Shown piece by piece: positions 46,455 through 58,133 of a stretch of DNA of 64,000 nucleotides. How positions within the stretch are numbered: position 1 is the stretch's first letter; every line of letters begins with the position of its first letter. Source of the DNA: Bimuria novae-zelandiae CBS 107.79 (Eukaryota; Ascomycota; Dothideomycetes; Pleosporales; Didymosphaeriaceae); NCBI GenBank assembly GCA_010015655.1, contig ML976730.1, positions 6,562 to 70,561 on the forward strand, read 5' to 3'. Under the pieces are notes generated by a model. The model did not search any database. It saw nothing but the letters and a program-made list of their open reading frames with translations, and had not been told where the DNA came from. Both the position numbers and the translations under genes were made by a program.

Positions 46455-47135
46455 TTAGTACAGTCCTTTCAACATTTCTCGGACTTGCTGCAGGTCGGTC
46501 TTCTCATAAGCACCAATGGTTCTGTTATAGGAGATGAGTGAAACCGTGCAAATATTGAGTACCGTATATTTGTTCGTCCCATCCGTCTTGAGCCAGTCTT
46601 GGGCCGCAGGGAGGACTTCGCAAAGGAAGTAGCCCGGACACGGTGAACCAACCCAGACGTCGACGTGGCAGCGCTCCAGACTCTCGAACAAACTAAGTTC
46701 ATGGAAAAATGTACAGAGGCTCCACCACTGGTGGTTGATTCGAATGTTGCGGATGAGTTTCGCTCCCGAAGGATAATCATCAAAGAAACCGGTGGCAGCC
46801 TGCGAGTTCCGGAATTCAAACGTGTTGTTATAATAGATCCACGGCGCCGCTTCCGCATAAACTTGTTTGCAGATCTGAAGGAGTTGAGGAGCCAAATTGA
46901 CCTTATTATCGATATGTTTCGACTGATGAAACACATGCAAATCACGAGTCAAAAAAACCAAGGAGTCCGGGTCTTCCAGAGCATAATGGTAGATCAACTC
47001 TCGGAGCTCGCTAGGCAACTTGAGGAAAGGAAATTTAAAACGCGTTGGGTTTCTCTCTTTTGCGACGTTCTGCTTAGATCCCTTCTTCAAAGCATTGCTG
47101 CCAACCGGCCTCGGAATTCGGCTGGTCGTTCTCAT
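46455..47135 (-). CDS. 2EXR/F-box-like domain protein, short
   Basis: A single exon of 226 codons with an Arg/Lys-rich N-terminus. FPFLKLPSELRELIYHYALE is the F-box-like motif, followed by LAPQLLQICKQVYAEAAPWI and YYNNTFEFRN, the second and third blocks typical of these proteins, so the domain order is intact. It is shorter than the neighbouring gene at 44521 and differs in sequence, so it is not a recent tandem copy. Function unknown. Confidence 0.75.
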   Translation of the reverse strand: MRTTSRIPRPVGSNALKKGSKQNVAKERNPTRFKFPFLKLPSELRELIYHYALEDPDSLVFLTRDLHVFHQSKHIDNKVNLAPQLLQICKQVYAEAAPWIYYNNTFEFRNSQAATGFFDDYPSGAKLIRNIRINHQWWSLCTFFHELSLFESLERCHVDVWVGSPCPGYFLCEVLPAAQDWLKTDGTNKYTVLNICTVSLISYNRTIGAYEKTDLQQVREMLKGLY

Positions 47136-48954
47136 TGTCCTCGAGGTTTCGACTTCTCGTCACCATGTGCCTCAGCGCAGTGTACGGCTTTCCACGACCT
47201 GTCAGTTGTGTATAAGGTCAGGTTCTTCCGAGAATTTATATACGATAGATAGCTTGCAGTGCTAACTATGGTGAGATAGTGTATGAACTGCAGTCGGGTA
47301 GAGTCGCGATATGCCGTGAGGAGGCAACAGCTGGAGGGTGCAGGTGTTAGGCAAGACGTTCTTGCCTAGGATAGAAGTGGCACGTGCACATTGTACCTTC
47401 CCTTGGCGCTATTGTGAGCAGGCACGCCCAGGCAGGTGGAATTCTTGCACCTGAGTCTGTAAACATAATGGGTTGATTTGAAGGGTTCCAGGGCTTTGCT
47501 TTGCAGTAATGCTGCTTTTGAAAGTGCAGGAGAATTGGTGTGTAGTTCCGTGTTATGCGAGCATATGCGCTCTGAACGATGAAGCACTCCACTATGTGAA
47601 TTCGTTACCTCTTCCCTATTTCTTGATATAGGTCTACTGAAAGGATGCTCTTGCGATGAGCTCCCGATCGTCTCAAGCGCTGTCGACAGACATAGAGTGT
47701 GAGCGTATTCGTATAGACCGGATCTAGGTAGGCCGTGGACTAGCAGAGGGAAGGAGCCATGTGTACCTTCCGGTTATCAGGGCTGCCGTCACCATGACAA
47801 CCACAGCTGATAACCGACGCGCGGCCTCGGCGTGCGAGGATTTACGTCTGCTGGACCTTTATAGTGTAAGATATAGAGGGGAGGGACATCAAGAAGTTCG
47901 TTAGAAGCGTAAGCCAATTCACTAAATGATAGACGGCAGCTTGACGTCCATCGCAACCAGACAATCAAGCTACGGCAAATGCAGCTAGCATGACAGTAAC
48001 GCTTGAAACACGCTTGAGTGTGCCACGCACTGATGTCATGCTAATGAATGGAATACAAATCCGCGAACCAGCAAACTGGAAGAGCGCAGTTTTTGCCGCT
48101 CGCGTCTCTCTCCATCCAAGACAGCGGTGAGGCTGCCAAGCACGAGACTGGCCGTCGAGCTTAAATGTTGCCGGAGAGGACAAGCTATGCACAACCGTAG
48201 AGGCCGCCCTCACCGAGACCCCGCATCTGGAGGCTTGATAGGGGTTGCTTCGGACAATCAGCGACCATGGCAGCTGAAATGCGCGTCTGCCTGCGGGTGC
48301 GGCAGCCAGGCCGACAGTCGTGGCAGTGTTTGAAAGCTCCTCCAGTTTACAGGACGGGCGAATGGGATGACAGGCTGTTGCTGAAATCACGACACCTGCT
48401 TGTCCACCGCTCGTTCGTTGGGCGAACGCCACCGGGGGTTGCCGTGTGGGCAGACAGCGCGGGAGCAGCGTTAGAGCAGCGTCTTGGGGTGAATGTCGAG
48501 CGATTGCGATTGCGAAATCTGGGGATAAAGAGCGCGTCACGGGTAACCTTGGCTCTTTGGAGTGGCTTTATCGCTGGCAGCTGCATGTGGTTGTTGGCAA
48601 CGTGACTGCTATCTGGAGAGCCAGTGGCGCCGCGCATCCCCGATCCCTTCATCTGCCTGCATCAGCGCCCCCAAACGCAACAACAGACAGTCTCTCCGTG
48701 CTTTGCACAATTCCCTTGCCCTCGTGTGCAAACCACAGCCACCGCTCGACCAATAACAAACGCACCAGCCACGCCTCTGTGCTAATCAGCATTGCGGCTG
48801 TGTTTGGGTCTGTGCACTGACCAGCCTGAGAGCAAGTGCACCTGCATCTGCCTTCCAGCACTCTTCACCACCTCTATCTCACTCCTGCCCCCCAACTCCA
48901 CTCCCAACGACACATCCGCTCTCCGACTCTCCAGATACCCCAGAACTCAACACC
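47136..48954. other. Intergenic region and RHO1 promoter/leader
   Basis: No gene supported. The last few hundred bases before RHO1 are C-rich and consistent with a long 5' leader. Confidence 0.5.
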
Positions 48955-49837
48955 ATGGCGGAGATTCGTCGCAAGCTCGTGATTGTTGGCGACGGTGCCT
49001 GCGGAAAGACCTGTCTGCTCATGTAAGTTCCTGGGCCCGCCTCCGTGCCAGCAATGTCTGTCGCTATCGAAAAACACCGGCTGACAAGTGCTCCACAGTG
49101 TGTTCTCCAAGGGCACCTTCCCTGAGGTCAGTTGGAGCCCTCCAGCTCAGTGTATCCCCTGCTTGCGTCAGCCTGGCTGCACCGCTCGCTCGCTGCGATT
49201 CCAGCCGTCCGCCCGTTGTTACACATGCACTGACATCATGCCTTCCGCAGGTCTACGTACCCACTGTCTTCGAGAACTACGTTGCCGATGTAGAGGTCGA
49301 CGGCAAACACGTTGAGCTCGCCCTCTGGGATACTGCTGGCCAAGAAGATTACGACCGTCTGCGCCCGCTCTCGTACCCCGACTCACACGTTATCCTCATC
49401 TGCTTCGCCATCGATTCGCCCGACTCGCTTGACAACGTTCAGGAGAAGGTGCGACCACGCGATAACGAGGTGCACGGGCATCGCTAACGAGGCACAGTGG
49501 ATTTCCGAGGTCCTGCACTTCTGCCAGGGCCTGCCCATCATCCTGGTTGGCTGCAAGAAGGATCTTCGCTTCGACCAGAAGACGATTGAGGAACTGCACA
49601 AGACTTCCCAGAAGCCTGTGACACCGGAGCAGGTCAGTCAAGTCCACGCGTCTCTTTACCCCAACCGCGCTAATGCACGCACAGGCCGAGGATGTCCGTA
49701 AGAAGATCGGTGCCCAGAAGTACCTCGAGTGCTCCGCAAAGACGAACGAGGGCGTGCGGGAAGTATTTGAACACGCCACCCGGGCTGCCCTGACCACCCG
49801 GAAAGAGAAGAAGAAGAAGAACTGCTTGATCTTGTAA
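48955..49837 (+). CDS. rho1: Rho1 GTPase
   Basis: Exons 48955-49022, 49099-49126, 49251-49448, 49498-49632 and 49685-49837 give exactly 193 aa, the usual Rho1 length. Motifs are the P-loop GDGACGKT (12-19), the effector region [42 protein letters not shown] as a TKxD-equivalent, SAKT, and a C-terminal polybasic run ending in CLIL, a geranylgeranylation box. Rho1 controls beta-1,3-glucan synthase, protein kinase C and cell polarity at the plasma membrane. Exon 2 is a 28-nt mini-exon, and intron positions are typical for ascomycete Rho genes. Confidence 0.97.
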
Positions 49838-51487
49838 GGTCGACACGTATAGTAAGGACACTGGCCGCCGCAGCACCCCGACGTGGCTACGTAGGGACAA
49901 GCAACACGTCTGCGGCGGCTGTGCGTGTGCGGCAGATGGTTTGAAGACACATGTGATGGGTGGGTTGTGGAAGGCGCGGATCTACCTACCTTTGGCCAGT
50001 TGGAGCCTTCTCCACGACACCACGGGCGTTACTGCGCTGGATTTTGAGCACATCATCTTGGGGTAGTTCACGGCAGGATTTCTTCGGACGGGACGAGACT
50101 GAGCAGCTTATCGGAACCAGTGAATGGCAGGATTTCTTCAGCGCATGCTCGCCTGTAATATGCATCGACGGCCGACAGCTTCCCGCTTTTCGAAACTTCC
50201 TGTTCATGTTCACATCCCTCTTTGTTAGCTGGCTGTGGTTTCCTTCTTCTTTTTTCCTCTACGATGTTTGCGCATCTGGATGTAATAACTGTTCATCACC
50301 CTACCTACCTGTTTACTCTTTGGCGTCGAATGGATATCGTACAACATATATGCTTGCTGGCTTCGAGTTCATGCTTTCGCTATCGTACATGGCTTGCTTG
50401 CATTTCATCGGTATATCCTCTCGTTAATGCATTGCATCTGTGATCGCAAACGCGCACGACCCGTTGCATTGTTAACCTTGTGAGGTGACGCATCCCGCAG
50501 AAGTTCGTTGTGGATGCTACGGTCTTATGCAACTACCCAGTGTGGTAAGACGGATTGGTTGTTACCGTCGAAATACAGAGTGATTGCTTCCAAGAATCTT
50601 GGTGTGCTTCGCAGCCTCTCCAAGCCACAGTGGTTGCTTTCACTCAGTCACAAGAACCACGCCTAGATTTTCCTTCCAGGAGGGTTAACGCAGTGAGGGA
50701 CTTCAGCTGTGTGTATACGTAATGAACGAAAGCTGCGAACGCTTTCACGGTTTAAGGCTTATGCTGCGGCTGTTCTGCGGGGTTGTGGTCTGCGTCGTGC
50801 CTTCCATGTGCTAGTCAGATGACGCAATGATGGGTGGGACGGAAGGAGCCGCTCGGCTTGAGCTTCCTTCTGTCGAGTTTGACAGGTTTGGTTGATTATT
50901 ACCGTCAACATGCCGAGCGATTGTATTCACAATTGGTGTTTATGCTACGGCTATTCTAAGGTTGCGTCCGCGTCGTGCCTTCCATTGTTGCACAACCAAC
51001 TACACCACACCACTATCACCAGCAACTCACTGACGACAATGCTATTTCTACGATACCGAAGTGTTCGATGCGTATCCTGCGTAAAGTGCTGCGGAAACGA
51101 GCCGGTCCTGCATGAGGCTCCAAGGCTGACGACCCCGCCTCCAAGGTTGTAAGGTGTGCTTGCGTGGGGTCGTAGCCCGGCTATGACTAGATGAAGTATC
51201 GCTCCTCACCTCATGTACAGACCTCGCTGATATCTCGCGGATACGAGAGCCGCTCGTGCCTTCCTTTCGGCGTCGTTCCGCGACGTGTCGCGAAGGCCAT
51301 CTCGAACTTACGGTACATCGCTCACTGTCATTGAACATCTCGTTACGGCCTACCTGGAGCGGACGGAGGACAGCACACGAAGAAGTATCGTTCTGGCAGA
51401 ATCGACCTCTGTATTACATATCCGGGAGCAATACGGCAGGTGTATGCTCTTCGTCTTGCGAATAGTTCCACTGCAACTTTTGGGACA
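49838..51487. other. Intergenic region with imperfect direct repeats
   Basis: No gene supported. Segments at about 50756-50810 and 50938-50986 are similar to each other (both run from a TTATGCT-CGGCT start to a CGTCGTGCCTTCCAT end). Most differences read as G-to-A changes in the second copy, which would fit RIP acting on a duplication. Confidence 0.45.
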
Positions 51488-52890
51488 ATGTCAGCCCCCT
51501 CTCTGGAAAACACCAAAAGTCCAGAGCCTTGGCCGCAACCAGAGGTCATCCCAGGCCCAACGTTCCACTCTTGCGAATTCTGTAAAGAGTTCGAAATCAA
51601 GTTTGATCTGAGCGATGGAGATATCAAAAAGATTGTACGAAGTTTCATCCAGGACGAAAGAGAAAGGAAGAATTGTGCAACGATTGTGCGAACGTGGATC
51701 ACCGACGCACCGTCATTGGAGGCAAGAACTATCTTAGGCTTCACGCTCGTCGACGCGCGGAAGTGGGCAGAACGAGGCTGCGAACTCTACAAACTTTTGA
51801 GGGACGCACACACATACACCGATTCTATATTAATAGATTCCATTATGTGCATAACCTTCAGGCAGCAATTTCTCAAGTCAATATCAGTGTGGACGATTTC
51901 TCGAGTGCTGAATGGAATCATGTACAAAGTCCTCTAACCCGTCATACACTAAATGTTCCCGCAGGTAAGTATCTGTTTCAGTAGCAAATCTGTACGTAAC
52001 GGACGAAGCATGAACCTGGGCCTCTTGTTGCAGACATTCATCTGTGTTAGCTCGCTGCAACGCAGATACTGACAGCTTGGTGAAGGTTGGAATGGAGTCG
52101 AGTCTCAGACGTGACTTAACCATACTTCATATTTTAATTTTGTTCCTAACGACCTACAGATAGTCCTCTGGCCGGCGTGATAACAGAAAGGCCGATGAAT
52201 TTTCAGATATGGTCAGATCGCGCCCAGGAGCAAGTCAAACAGTGGATGAAAACATGCTTTGGCACACACGAGGCGTGTAGGCTAAATCAAAAGGCATTCT
52301 CGCCGTCATGCTTCTTGATCGAAACCTTACCAAGCCAATCGGAACCCTCAGGCATTACTCTGCACCTCACAGAAGACGTCAAGCAATCAGCTGCCTACGC
52401 TGCATTGAGCTACTGTTGGTGAGGTGATCAACCCTTGAAAACGACGAAAGACAATCTCCAGGAACATAGAAGAAATGTCCCACAAGACAAGATTCCAGCA
52501 ACTATCAAGGACGCATTGCAAGTCGCACACGATCTCGGATTCAGATATTTCTGGGTTGATTCACTTTGCTTAATTCAAAATTTGGAAGCCAATGAGCTTC
52601 ATACTCTGATTGCGGAGATTCCCGAGATCTACCGCCACGCAGAACTTACTATTGCTGCGTATTCTTCACACAGTGCAACGCAAGGATTCCTGCACCAACG
52701 AAAGCTCCTAAGTGTCCCTAATACGGTTCCTATGTGTTACGGTATAATTCCATCAGCTTCGATTCTATCAGGTTCCATGCCTAGACTCTTGGCAGGATCC
52801 AACGTCTATATATATGTAGGATATCTCTACGATAGAGAAATCAACGCAGCCGTCTTCCCTTCCTCACACTATGCCTCAAGGAGTTTGTGA
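51488..52890 (+). pseudogene. HET-domain gene, interrupted
   Basis: An ATG at 51488 opens a frame with FHSCEFCKEFEIKFDLSDGD. The frame appears to slip near 51840, after which RFHYVHNLQAAISQVNISVD continues to a good intron (51965-52159). The next exon contains the HET core: YAALSYCW, then GDQPLKTTKDNLQEHRR, PATIKDALQVAHDLGFRYFW, VDSLCLIQN, and EIPEIYRHAELTIAAYSSHS. A TGA at 52420-52422 stands directly after YCW, where a Gly is expected. HET domains mediate heterokaryon incompatibility and trigger cell death between unlike individuals. The C-terminal half is missing or unreadable past 52890. Decayed. Confidence 0.65.
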
Positions 52891-52997
52891 TGCTTATGAA
52901 TTCGTTACGTATTCTATGTTTCCAACGCACGGGAGTACCAAGTCTTAAACAAATGTGTATGGAAATAGCAGGCAATGTGAGCCCGTTGGAACCAAAC

Positions 52998-54675
52998 TCA
53001 CTGGCGAGACGCTGCCCAGGAATCTTCGAACATATGAAATACCTCAAAGTCGTCGCGGTCACTCAATCCTTCACCAGCTAGATAGCCTTCCCAGTGATCA
53101 ATCATCTCACTGCCATATTCGTTTTCACCAATTCGTCGGAAGAGATCGTGTAGTTCTGGACCAGGACGCCACTTACCGACACGCCACCACGCCTGGCGGC
53201 TGGAACAAGGTTCAGGGCTTACTCCTGGATCGAAGCCTCTCAGGCCGGGTTTCCTGTAAGCCATTCCCCACGCGAGGCTGACGCTAGCAGCTAGAATATT
53301 AGAGACTTGACTAGGATCAATCTCTCGTACTCATCTTCCAGCCAGGTAAGGTTGAGACCAAGGGGTGCCCAGAGCGCAGCATCCTTCAGGCAAGGCATGT
53401 GTCCGGCGGCCTTAGCAAAAGCGGTGAGAAAGGGCACCAGAAGCTTTTCATTAGGGCTGACACGGAATTCAACAACCCTTTGTTGATTTTCCCAATCTTC
53501 GCTTGATAATTCATCGACTGTAAGATAATCCCAATAGTCGAGATCCGAAAGGCCGTCTTCGGTCGTAGTAAACGGTGGGTACATGTCGGCAGTGACGTCA
53601 AATCCTTCTGTAGACCCCACGCCCGGCAAACCGTGGAAGTACCAAGAGCCCGTGGGTGTCGCGAAATGGAACATGACATTGATGCTCTCGAGGTTAGGCC
53701 AGACAGGCGTTCTTGCGGTTTCGTCCGTTGGCCAGAGCAACGTCTCGTCTGCCATAACGCAGAGTTTCATTCTGCGAAGTTGATATGATAGAAGGCGAAG
53801 TCTAGTACTGAACGGATCGAAAGCTGCGGGTTTGACGAGATTTGGGAAGCTTCGACGCTGATCTATGCCTGTTGCATGATCAAGCGGATAGAGGAAGTCT
53901 AGATCGACCTCACGTAAAGAAGAGAAGGCAACCGTGGCGAGCGATTTTCCGAAGTCGTGACGAGAATCTCTACGGGGTCCGGCCCAATCGCGTGTGATGT
54001 GCCGCAAGCCGATATTCTCGAAGCTACCATACCATTCGTCACCACCAAGCTTGCACTCAAGTGATTCCAATCACGGAAGCTTGCTAGAAAGATCCAAAAG
54101 AATGTGAAGGTCGAGCTTTCGCAGTGCCGGTTGCGGACCGTCGGGATGGAACTCCTGCTCTGGGGCGATCACAGTAAGCCGTTGTATTGATCGAAGGCTA
54201 GGAAGTGTCGAAGGCTAGAGCAGATGGACGCGCCAGCTGACGAAAGCGTCGTGGAGGCTGAACTCTGCATAATTTATAGACCTTGTGGGTGTATCAATCG
54301 ACGGATGAATCCTCCCTGTGCTGCAAGCGTTGTCTAACCGAGATTCCAAGGCCTTTACTGTCGAGTGAATTCTCTATCCAAAGATTCTAGCTCTTCTGCT
54401 GACTCCAGACAGCGTGCATCTTCATCGTCGTTGGAATCAAGTGCAGAGGATCTAGTGCTGTAGTGTAAATACCAAAGGTAGCTGAACCTGCGGCTGCTGT
54501 ATATATCCACGAATTTGTTGGCATTGTTTTCGGTTAAATTGTAGCTTTGAAAGGCCCTAGAGTATTGCTCGGCTGCGTATTGGAAGTGACGAGAAAGAAA
54601 CAGGGTGTTCTTGAGGTCTTCGCGGCTAAGGTAGCTGGTGATATGGTCAACCAGCTCCTGTGGAAGGTTGTTCAT
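52998..54675 (-). pseudogene. F-box protein gene, multiply interrupted
   Basis: The frame starts at 54675 with an F-box (MNNLPQELVDHITSYLSRED LKNTL...). It breaks near 54360, where CGACAG is followed by TAA in that frame. It continues in another frame (ALESRLDNACSTGRIH) with a TAG at 54215-54217 (after WRVHLL, before PSTLPSLRSIQRL) and a TGA at 54071-54073 (between SSKLP and LESLECKLGG). Near 53318 it shifts again to reach LAASVSLAWGMAY, and then QAWWRVGKWRPGPELHDLFR, a hallmark C-terminal block of these fungal F-box proteins. The order of pieces is collinear and complete, so this was a full-length gene of about 550 codons. It converges with the HET pseudogene. Confidence 0.65.
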
Positions 54676-55512
54676 GACGAAGCGGGACTTGTCCAACACG
54701 CCTTGAGCGTATTCGTACTGGATGGACAGTCCAGTCTTGAAGAAAGCAGTGAGAGCAAACCAAGGCTTTGTGAGTTGCGCGTCCACCGTAATGTGCTACC
54801 TGCGCTTGTGGGCTAAAGAATATTATGGAATAATAATCCTTAGAACGTTTGTGAAACAAGGTGAGTGCGAGTAATTCAGGAAGTTCGATGTAATCTAGAT
54901 GTAGAATGAGAGGACAAAGAAGAGAGTCGCAGTTGGCGCGGACCTAAAAGGTACGGTCGGGAAATAAGCGTCAGCACCAAGTAGGGGCTAGCGCAGTTAT
55001 ATCTAGTGCTGTGAATCCAACCTATGGGGGCAAACACCCACTCAATCAAGTCAAATGCCAGCAAAACGCAAAGTTTCTACTGACGAGTTTCCTAAACACG
55101 CACAGTTTCGAGACACCCAAGCCACCCCTATATCGCTTGCATGAGGTCAAAAGATACACCAGATAATCCTTTGGAAGATTACATGTAGTTGCCAATTGAA
55201 GTGTCTTTTAGAAGCATTTTAGCCCAAAGTAAACGGCCTAAACTACATAATATAAGCTACCACTTGCCAACTATATATATTTACGTCCAGTAGACTAACG
55301 CGCGAGTAGCCCCTCATAAGATACGACCTTTTAGATATTAATACAATAGATATCTACAAAAAGATCCGCCCTCAAAGATTTTTAAGGCTTTCTTTTATTT
55401 GTTTTGAACGACCTGAATGGATCATGCGAAGTAAGCCTACTATAATGGCCTAATGTAATTGGGCGATCACTACCTACTTTTTGCACATTGTCCTCCCTGA
55501 TAATGGCCTATA
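54676..55512. other. AT-rising flank of the transposon
   Basis: No gene. Composition becomes AT-rich towards the transposon, consistent with RIP leaking into the flank or with another relic. Confidence 0.45.
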
Positions 55513-55568
55513 ACGTGTTTTATCACTCAGCGGCGCACATCAGTCAGTGGCGCACCCCACCAGAATCG
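55513..55568 (+). repeat. Left terminal inverted repeat, 56 bp
   Basis: Exact reverse complement of 58134-58189. Preceded by TA at 55511-55512. Confidence 0.95.
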
Positions 55569-55887
55569 CAACGCGCCTTCCACCGCGCCCGCCATGCCTA
55601 CAACGCAGCGCGCCCAGCAGGCCTAGAAAGAGGGCAGACTTGCTCTCTTAAAGCAGGCCTTTTAAATAAAGCAAATTTTAAGCCGCTAAAGGGCTGCCGC
55701 TGTATACAGCGTCTTAGAAATAACTTTTTATTAACGTGTTAATAGCGCTCTCTTATAAGCTATAGCTAACGCCTAGAAACGTAAGCTATAGCTATCTAAG
55801 GAGTAAGCACTTATTAAGTAGATTTTTAACCTTAACTAACGCGGATTTCTACCCTAAATTATTAATATATAATAAATAGCTAATACT

Positions 55888-56306
55888 TGTTAAGATCTGA
55901 ACATGTATGGAACAAGGAGGGCCAACGGGCCTCCAGTGGGGGTGACACTCGGCGGGGTCGCGTAACCGAGGTCACGTGACAACACCATCCAGCCAAGACT
56001 CACCAGCCATGGATGGCGATACCGTCCATGGATGGCAACGGTATCTTGGATGGTATGAATTCCTTATGTATATAACGGAACACAAATACCTTTATAGTAT
56101 GTGTGTTCAACCTGTTTATTAATCTATCGTTTAGATCTGAATAAGCAACCTTGTTAATTTAATTATGCTATACCTATCTTTAATACTAACGCCCTAGTGA
56201 CAAGCGCAAGCTATCACTACAACCCTCTCTTATCCTACTATAGTATTCCTGTCCAAGAACTAACCTTAGCCCTTTAGGGACTAGCTACCCCTTTAGGATC
56301 TTAACA
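55888..56306 (+). mobile_element. Solo LTR 1 (419 bp, 5-bp target duplication)
   Basis: It begins TGTTAAGATCTGAACATG and ends GATCTTAACA. It is flanked by ATACT on both sides (55883-55887 and 56307-56311). No internal retrotransposon sequence is present, so it is a solo LTR produced by LTR-LTR recombination. It contains CCATGGATGG repeats and retains balanced base composition inside the mutated transposon. Confidence 0.92.
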
Positions 56307-56502
56307 ATACTTTACTTGCTGCCCGTGGCTAAAATCTTCCTTTTTAGCTAGTTAGTAAGTGCTAGGCGACGCGTTTTATTAACGCCTAACTAGAGCTCTA
56401 AATAAAGTAAAATAAGAAGTTTAACTTATAGCGCGCGTAATATAAGGATCTAGTTATAATCTACGCATAGTTTAAGCTTATAGAAAAAATATAGTAGTTA
56501 TA

Positions 56503-56918
56503 TGTTAAGATCCCAAAGAGATAGCTAATCCCTAAGGGGCTAAGGTTGGTTCTCGGGCAGGAGTACTAGTAGGACGGGAGAGGGTCGTAGTGATAGCTTG
56601 CGCTTGTCACTAGGGCGTTAGTATCGAAGGTGTGTACAGCATAATCAAATCAACAAGGTTGCTTATTCAGATCTAAACAATAGATTAATAAACAGGTTAA
56701 ACATAATGATAAAAGTCTACCCTCGCGTTCCTATATACATAAGGATTTCTGTACCATCTAAGGTCTCGTTGCCATCCATGGCTGGTGTTGCCATCCATGG
56801 CTGGTAGGTCTTGGCTGGATGGTACATCACGTGACCTCGGTTGCGCAACCCCACCAAGTGTCACCCCCGCTAAGGGCCCGTTGGTCCTCCGCGTCCCATA
56901 CATGTTCAGATCCTAACA
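56503..56918 (-). mobile_element. Solo LTR 2 (416 bp, opposite orientation)
   Basis: The reverse complement matches LTR 1 along nearly its whole length with scattered differences. It is flanked by TTATA on both sides (56498-56502 and 56919-56923). The different target duplication shows that it inserted separately from LTR 1. Only 196 bp separate the two LTRs. Confidence 0.92.
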
Positions 56919-58133
56919 TTATATAGCATAGCTAATATAAATATCTATAACTTTAATAAGACTAGCTTTGTAATAGGCGTCGCAGCAACGTTAAAAGTTA
57001 TTATAAGCTCTAATAGAGTTAGCTAAGTAATTATTATCTAGCCTAGTAATTATAAGTAGGTTATAATAATTAAGGAGGTTAACGTAACTAAGTAGGTAAT
57101 CCCGCCCTTTATTATCCTTATAGCTAAGCTTTACTAAGCTAGCTAGTATTAAGCCTTACCTGCTAACTAGATAATCGCTATTAGTAATAATAGCTAAATA
57201 ACTAATAAGCTTAGCTTTACCTAGCTTTAGTACTTTAATAGCTATATAAGGTCGCGTATAGCCGGCACCCATCGACTCCTTATCCTTAATAGCTATAGCA
57301 GCCACGCAACGCTAGAGTTCGACAAGTACTGCGCAGAGAATAGTATTATTACGCTCTGTATGCCGCCTCATACCTCGCACCTGCTCCAGCCACTTGACGT
57401 TGGCTGTTTCTCGCCTCTGAAGACTGCGTACGGGCGCCAGGTCCAGGAGCTCGCGCGACAAGGCGTCTTCCACGTCGACAAGGAGGACTTCCTACAGATA
57501 TACCCAGGCATCCGAGAGATAGTCCTTACAGAGAAGAATATCCAGGCTGGCTTCCGGGCGACAGGGCTCGTCCCGTTCTGTCCAGATCGCGTCCTGTCGT
57601 CGCTCACGGTGGTCAGGACGCCGTCCCCGCCAGCGACGGTAGCTAACGCTAAGGCCGTATAGACGCTAGAGACGCTGTCTATAGTTAATTAGCTTTAGTA
57701 GTAAGCTTAATATATATAGGACTAAGTTTATTATTAATTATAAAGCCCTACTACTTAAGCTATCTGCTAGCTTGCTAAAGCATGTTAACATTCTATATAG
57801 TAAACTATAATACTTATAGCTAAGGTTATAAAACTTTAGTAGGCTCTTAAGCGCCGCGAGCGTAAGTAGTAGTAGCGTTGCTAGTATATTGCCCGCGGGG
57901 GAGCTCTACAGGCTAAGCAGGGCCAGCTACTTGCTATAGAGGCGGAAAATGCGGAGCAGGAGGTAGCTCGCTAGGATGCCCAGCCCGCGCGCCAGCGCGC
58001 ACCACCAACGTGTTTAAAGTGCTATATTTAAGGCTATAAGATAACTTAATGCAAGACTATTTAAAGATCCTATATATATATTTATAGTATAATTAATTCT
58101 ATTATTATAGCGCGATCCGTTAAAAAGTCGCGT

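Larger units (their letters stand above)
55594..58060 (+). pseudogene. Fot1/pogo-like transposase relic
   Basis: Reading starts at ATG 55594 (MPTTQRAQQA, stop, KEGRLALLKQAF...), the usual N-terminal helix-turn-helix lead of Fot1 transposases, and is broken by many TAG/TAA codons and by the two LTRs. At 57360-57662 about 100 clean codons encode the end of the DDE domain: MPPHTSHLLQPLDVGCFSPL and IQAGFRATGLVPFCPDRVLS are diagnostic. Near 58010 a zinc-knuckle-like C-x2-C end is visible (PPTCLKC) with the expected His replaced by Tyr, CAT to TAT, a C-to-T change typical of RIP. The element cannot make a functional transposase. Confidence 0.85.

Noticed and set aside
48140..48950. Open frames upstream of RHO1 as a separate gene
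   Set aside because: They overlap each other on both strands, have no motifs, and the region fits a long promoter/leader for RHO1.
55888..56918. The two similar 419/416-bp sequences as terminal inverted repeats of one element
   Set aside because: Each has its own 5-bp target duplication and TG...CA ends, so they are two solo LTRs, not the ends of one DNA transposon.
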